Source: Collinsella sp. MSK.8.10
Lineage (GTDB): Bacteria > Actinomycetota > Coriobacteriia > Coriobacteriales > Coriobacteriaceae
NCBI RefSeq assembly: GCF_019041915.1
Contig: NZ_JAHPYF010000012.1
Span: forward strand, 1-30,165
Direction of reading: 5' to 3'
Length of the DNA: 30,165 nt
Positions within the stretch are counted from its first letter, which is position 1, and each line of letters starts with the position of its first letter. This document shows, one piece after another, positions 27,325-30,165 of the stretch. The position numbers and the translations under genes are program-made. Under the pieces are notes generated by a model that saw only the letters and a list, made by a program, of their open reading frames with translations, had not been told where the DNA came from and did not search any database.

Positions 27325-30165
27325 ATGACTCAGGGAAAGCATTTCGCCGCCGGTGGCGATCACTTCGCCGCACTGCCAAGCAAAAAGATTCACACTCCGA
27401 AGGGGATCGCGCGTCTGACCGTCACCGCGGCGACCATGGCCGCCATGACCGGATCGAGCCTCATCTCACCGTTCACGGCATTCGCCCAGACCGGTGACGG
27501 GGGCACGCAGCACCCCGCCGTGATGTCGCCGATCGCCGCCCATGCCGGCGCGACATCCGGTACCGGCGCGAAATCCGCCGCACAGACCATCGCGGATCTG
27601 CAGAAGGCGGTCGACGAGGCGAAGGCGAAGGAAGATGCCGCCAAGGCATCCTACGATGAGGCCGCCGGTCCCTACAACGAGGCGGCTTCCGCCCGCGACC
27701 AGGCCAAGGCATCCTACGATTCTGCAGTCAGCGCCGGCACGGCAGCCGACCGTGCGGCGATGGACGAGTACGCCCGTCAGGTCGCGGAGGGCAAGGACGC
27801 CGCCGATGCCGCCGGCAAGGACCTCGAGCAGGCGAAGGCGGGTCTCGCGGACGCCAAGGCGGATGCATCCGAGAAGGACGAAGCGTACCAGTCCGCCCTC
27901 AAGGTGGCCCAGGATGCCAAGGATGCCCTCGATAAAGCCAAGGCAGATGCCGTAAGCGCCACCCCGGAGGCAATCAGTGCCGCCGAGCAGGCCGTGCGCG
28001 ACGCCCAGGCTGCCGTGGACAGGGCACAGGCCGAACTGGACAACGCCAACGTGACGCTTGCCGATGCCCAGTCCAAGCTGGTTGCGGCCCAGTCTGCAAA
28101 GGATTCCGCCGATTCCGTTCTCGCCGCAGCCAAGCAGAACAAGGACGCGGCGGATGCGAAGACCGCAGCCGCCAGCGCCGCCTACGAGAAGGCGAAAGCC
28201 GACCTCGCCGCAGCGGAGGCAGGCGCCAGCGGCCCGGAGTACGATGCTGCAAAACAGAAGGTCGCGGACGCGGAGGCAGCCCTCGCTGCCGCACGAGCGG
28301 CACAGTCCCAGTGCGAGTCCGAGCTCGAGCAGGTACAGTCCGCTGCGGCAACGGCGCAGTCCGAGCTGAATGATGCCCAGGCGTCCCTCTTCGTAAAGCA
28401 GCAGGCCGCGGCCGATGCCGAATCCGGTGTGAACGCCGCCCAGTCCGCACTCGATGCCGCGAACGCCGACCTCGATGCCGCCAAGCAGGCGAACGTCGAC
28501 GCCATCTCCAAGCTGGATGCAGCGAAGCAGGCTGTCAAGGACGCTGAGTCCGCCAAGGCCGCCGCCGACGTAGAGCTTGCGAACGCCAAGGCCGCAAAGG
28601 ATACCGCAGACGCCGCCGTGACCGCCGCGCAGCAGAAGGTCGACGAGGCACAGGCGAAACTCGATTCCGCCGACGCGCAGCTCAAGCAGGGAGCCATCGG
28701 CTTCTTCCGTGCCATGGGTGCCGATGACGCAGTCAACATCATCCTGAACGCCAAATATGCCGGAAAGACCGAAGTCGGCAACTCCAAGGACGCCACGTCT
28801 CTTGACAATATGCTCAATGCGATCAAGTGGATGAAGTCCGTCAACGACTACCGCAAGTCGGTCGGCCTGTCCGAGCTCCATGTCACCTACAAGCTCATCG
28901 CCGGTGCGATCGCAGATGCCAACTACAGCGACACCGTGCTCGATCATGCCCGTCAATATGATTTTGCCGAAAACCTGGCATGGAATTACGGAATCGATCC
29001 GAGTGGGCAGTGGATCGAGCAGGAGAAGGGCTTTTTCGACAAGGCAACGGAGGCCCTTTATGGAGTCACCGGTCTTGTCGGCAAGGATGCCTATGATTTC
29101 TATGCAAAGAACGGTGTCGCAATCAACCATTGGATTGCAGACAACTGCCACTGGGAGAACGGCAGTAGCGGCACCGTCGGCCATTACATGAACATCATCA
29201 ATCCCGAACTCGCCGTTATGGGAATGGCAACCTGCACCAAGGGCACCATGTCCGGGCTTCAGACGCAGTGCTACACCGCAGAGATCTCCGGCTGGTCCGG
29301 CTCCGGTTGGAACATGAACCCCATCTCCGTCGACGAGTACGAGCAGAAGCTGACCTCCTATATCAACGGTCTCAAGAACGCCAAGAGCGCACTCGACGCA
29401 GCCAAGGCCGATCTCGCATCCAAGCAGCAGGCAGCCACCGACGCCGCTGAAACCGTCCAGCAGAAGCAGGACGCAGCGGATTCCGCACAGGCAGATGTCG
29501 ATGCCGCAAAGCAGGGTGTTACCGATGCCCAGCGTGCCGTCGATGCCGCAAAGGCTGATCTCGCATCCAAGCAGCAGGGCGTCACGGATGCCCAGACCGA
29601 GCTTAATGCGGCGAAATCGGACCTCGATGCCGCCAACGCGGCAGTCGATACGGCAAAGTCGACCGTCCAGCAGAAACAGGTCGCCTTTGATGCCGCCAAC
29701 GCAGCCGTAACGGCCGCACAGACCAAGCTGGATTCCGCCAAGGCGGACACCGAGGCCAAGCAGCAGGACGTCACGGTTGCGAACGCCGATCTCGCGAAGT
29801 TCTTCCAGGACGTCGCCGACGCCAAGAAGGCGCTCGATACAGCAAAGAGCGTCCATGACGCGGCGGCAGCCGATCAGGTCGAGAAGGCGACCGTCCTCGC
29901 CGCCGCCGAGCAAAAGGCGGACGCCACCGCACGCGTCCTCGCGGATGCCCAGCGTGCCGTCGATGCCGCAAAGGCCGACACCGGCGTTGCCGCCGACAGG
30001 CTTACCGGCTCCCAGACCAATCTCGAGGACGCACAGTCGAACCTCGACATCCTCACCGATCTTGCCGCGAAGCTCGCAGAGGCACAGCAGCGCGAGCAGG
30101 ATGCAATAAAGGCCGTCAATGACACCAAGGCCGCCCTCGATGCCGCGAAGGCGGATACCGCCGCC
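27325..30165 (+). CDS. Sortase-anchored coiled-coil/CAP surface protein, N-terminal part (continues at base 2)
   Basis: ATG 27325 with AAGGA about 12 bases upstream begins 947 codons that continue at base 56 of the window; the full protein is about 1118 residues. Residues 1-54 are a long Gram-positive signal peptide (IARLTVTAATMAAMTGSSLI, cleaved after FTAFA). Residues about 85-480 are Ala-rich heptad coiled coil. Residues about 490-655 form a CAP/SCP domain: KSVNDYRKSVGLSELHV, ENLAWNYG, GVAINHWIADNCHWENG and GHYMNIINPE, with the usual His/Glu sites visible. A second coiled coil (about 660-1065) has near-identical repeats (DAQRAVDAAKADLASKQQ). The LAQTG anchor is near residue 1081. Likely a stalk that displays the CAP domain on the cell wall, e.g. 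for adhesion. Open frames on the opposite strand (up to 815 codons) are compositional shadows. Confidence 0.9.
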   Translation, partial: MTQGKHFAAGGDHFAALPSKKIHTPKGIARLTVTAATMAAMTGSSLISPFTAFAQTGDGGTQHPAVMSPIAAHAGATSGTGAKSAAQTIADLQKAVDEAKAKEDAAKASYDEAAGPYNEAASARDQAKASYDSAVSAGTAADRAAMDEYARQVAEGKDAADAAGKDLEQAKAGLADAKADASEKDEAYQSALKVAQDAKDALDKAKADAVSATPEAISAAEQAVRDAQAAVDRAQAELDNANVTLADAQSKLVAAQSAKDSADSVLAAAKQNKDAADAKTAAASAAYEKAKADLAAAEAGASGPEYDAAKQKVADAEAALAAARAAQSQCESELEQVQSAAATAQSELNDAQASLFVKQQAAADAESGVNAAQSALDAANADLDAAKQANVDAISKLDAAKQAVKDAESAKAAADVELANAKAAKDTADAAVTAAQQKVDEAQAKLDSADAQLKQGAIGFFRAMGADDAVNIILNAKYAGKTEVGNSKDATSLDNMLNAIKWMKSVNDYRKSVGLSELHVTYKLIAGAIADANYSDTVLDHARQYDFAENLAWNYGIDPSGQWIEQEKGFFDKATEALYGVTGLVGKDAYDFYAKNGVAINHWIADNCHWENGSSGTVGHYMNIINPELAVMGMATCTKGTMSGLQTQCYTAEISGWSGSGWNMNPISVDEYEQKLTSYINGLKNAKSALDAAKADLASKQQAATDAAETVQQKQDAADSAQADVDAAKQGVTDAQRAVDAAKADLASKQQGVTDAQTELNAAKSDLDAANAAVDTAKSTVQQKQVAFDAANAAVTAAQTKLDSAKADTEAKQQDVTVANADLAKFFQDVADAKKALDTAKSVHDAAAADQVEKATVLAAAEQKADATARVLADAQRAVDAAKADTGVAADRLTGSQTNLEDAQSNLDILTDLAAKLAEAQQREQDAIKAVNDTKAALDAAKADTAA
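30111..30165. repeat. Terminal overlap identical to 1-55
   Basis: Second copy of the 55-base overlap that closes the circle. Confidence 0.93.

Noticed and set aside
27466..29913. 815-codon open frame on the minus strand under the surface protein
   Set aside because: Leu/Gly/Cys-rich shadow of the Ala-rich coiled-coil codons; no ribosome site and the plus strand has signal peptide, CAP domain and anchor.
1..30165. Prophage
   Set aside because: No capsid, terminase, portal, tail or integrase genes; replication, partition and mobilization features indicate a plasmid.
1..30165. tRNA or rRNA genes
   Set aside because: No cloverleaf with an acceptor/TPsiC pattern and no rRNA-like conserved stretches were noticed by eye.

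Overview
The window is one complete circular molecule cut open inside a gene. Bases 1-55 are repeated exactly at 30111-30165, so the true circle is about 30,110 bp. The reading frame of a large surface protein (starts 27325, stops 571) passes through the junction without a break. GC-rich genes, an LAQTG-type sortase tail, membrane-embedded LuxR regulators, a Walker-type ParA with an RHH partner and a MobC-like protein next to an oriT-like hairpin suggest a mobilizable plasmid of a Coriobacteriia-type gut actinobacterium (Collinsella or a relative). The host is an inference from protein style; no database was searched.

Layout. 27325-571: cell-wall anchored coiled-coil/CAP-domain protein, divergent from a small XRE regulator (26964-27200) with a shared 13-bp palindromic operator/promoter. 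637-1290: secreted or lipid-anchored Lys/Ser-rich protein. 1488-2992: small genes and remnants (RHH antitoxin-like, tiny membrane proteins, a conjugation-gene fragment). 3013-6321: the replicon, comprising parA, an RHH partition partner, a GC-rich repeat block, a dense iteron field (AACCCATAG half-sites), a winged-helix Rep-like gene and a CopG-like regulator. It is bounded by exact 17-bp inverted repeats that look like insertion-sequence ends. 6535-7340: a membrane protein and a 41-aa holin/type I toxin-like peptide whose mRNA ends are mutually complementary. 7604-9701: three overlapping calcineurin-type metallophosphoesterase genes. 9744-11865: a coiled-coil protein, a serine recombinase and a toxin-antitoxin-like pair. 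12219-13774: an SdpI/DUF1648-like membrane protein and three gene fragments. 13775-19635: a left-pointing bacteriocin/secreted-peptide type cluster (tandem-duplicated membrane LuxR regulator, secreted Cys-containing protein, two ABC permeases, ABC ATPase, membrane-anchored protein). 19857-20372: a gene fragment and overlapping micro-ORFs. 20551-22700: mobC, the oriT candidate, and about 1.5 kb of palindrome-rich DNA without credible genes. 22947-25107: a second export module (fused permease-ATPase plus a Tyr-rich secreted protein). 25171-26775: a nonsense-mutated second copy of the conjugation-gene fragment and an AAA ATPase (DUF4143 type).

How it fits together: the backbone is copied from the iteron/Rep module, segregated by the ParA/RHH pair, and could be mobilized in trans. 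MobC and oriT are present but no intact relaxase is, so transfer would need a helper. The cargo is host-surface and competition oriented: one anchored adhesin-like protein, two ABC/secreted-protein modules, an SdpI-like immunity candidate and several addiction-type small genes. The metallophosphoesterase operon has no obvious partner here and is the least explained cargo.
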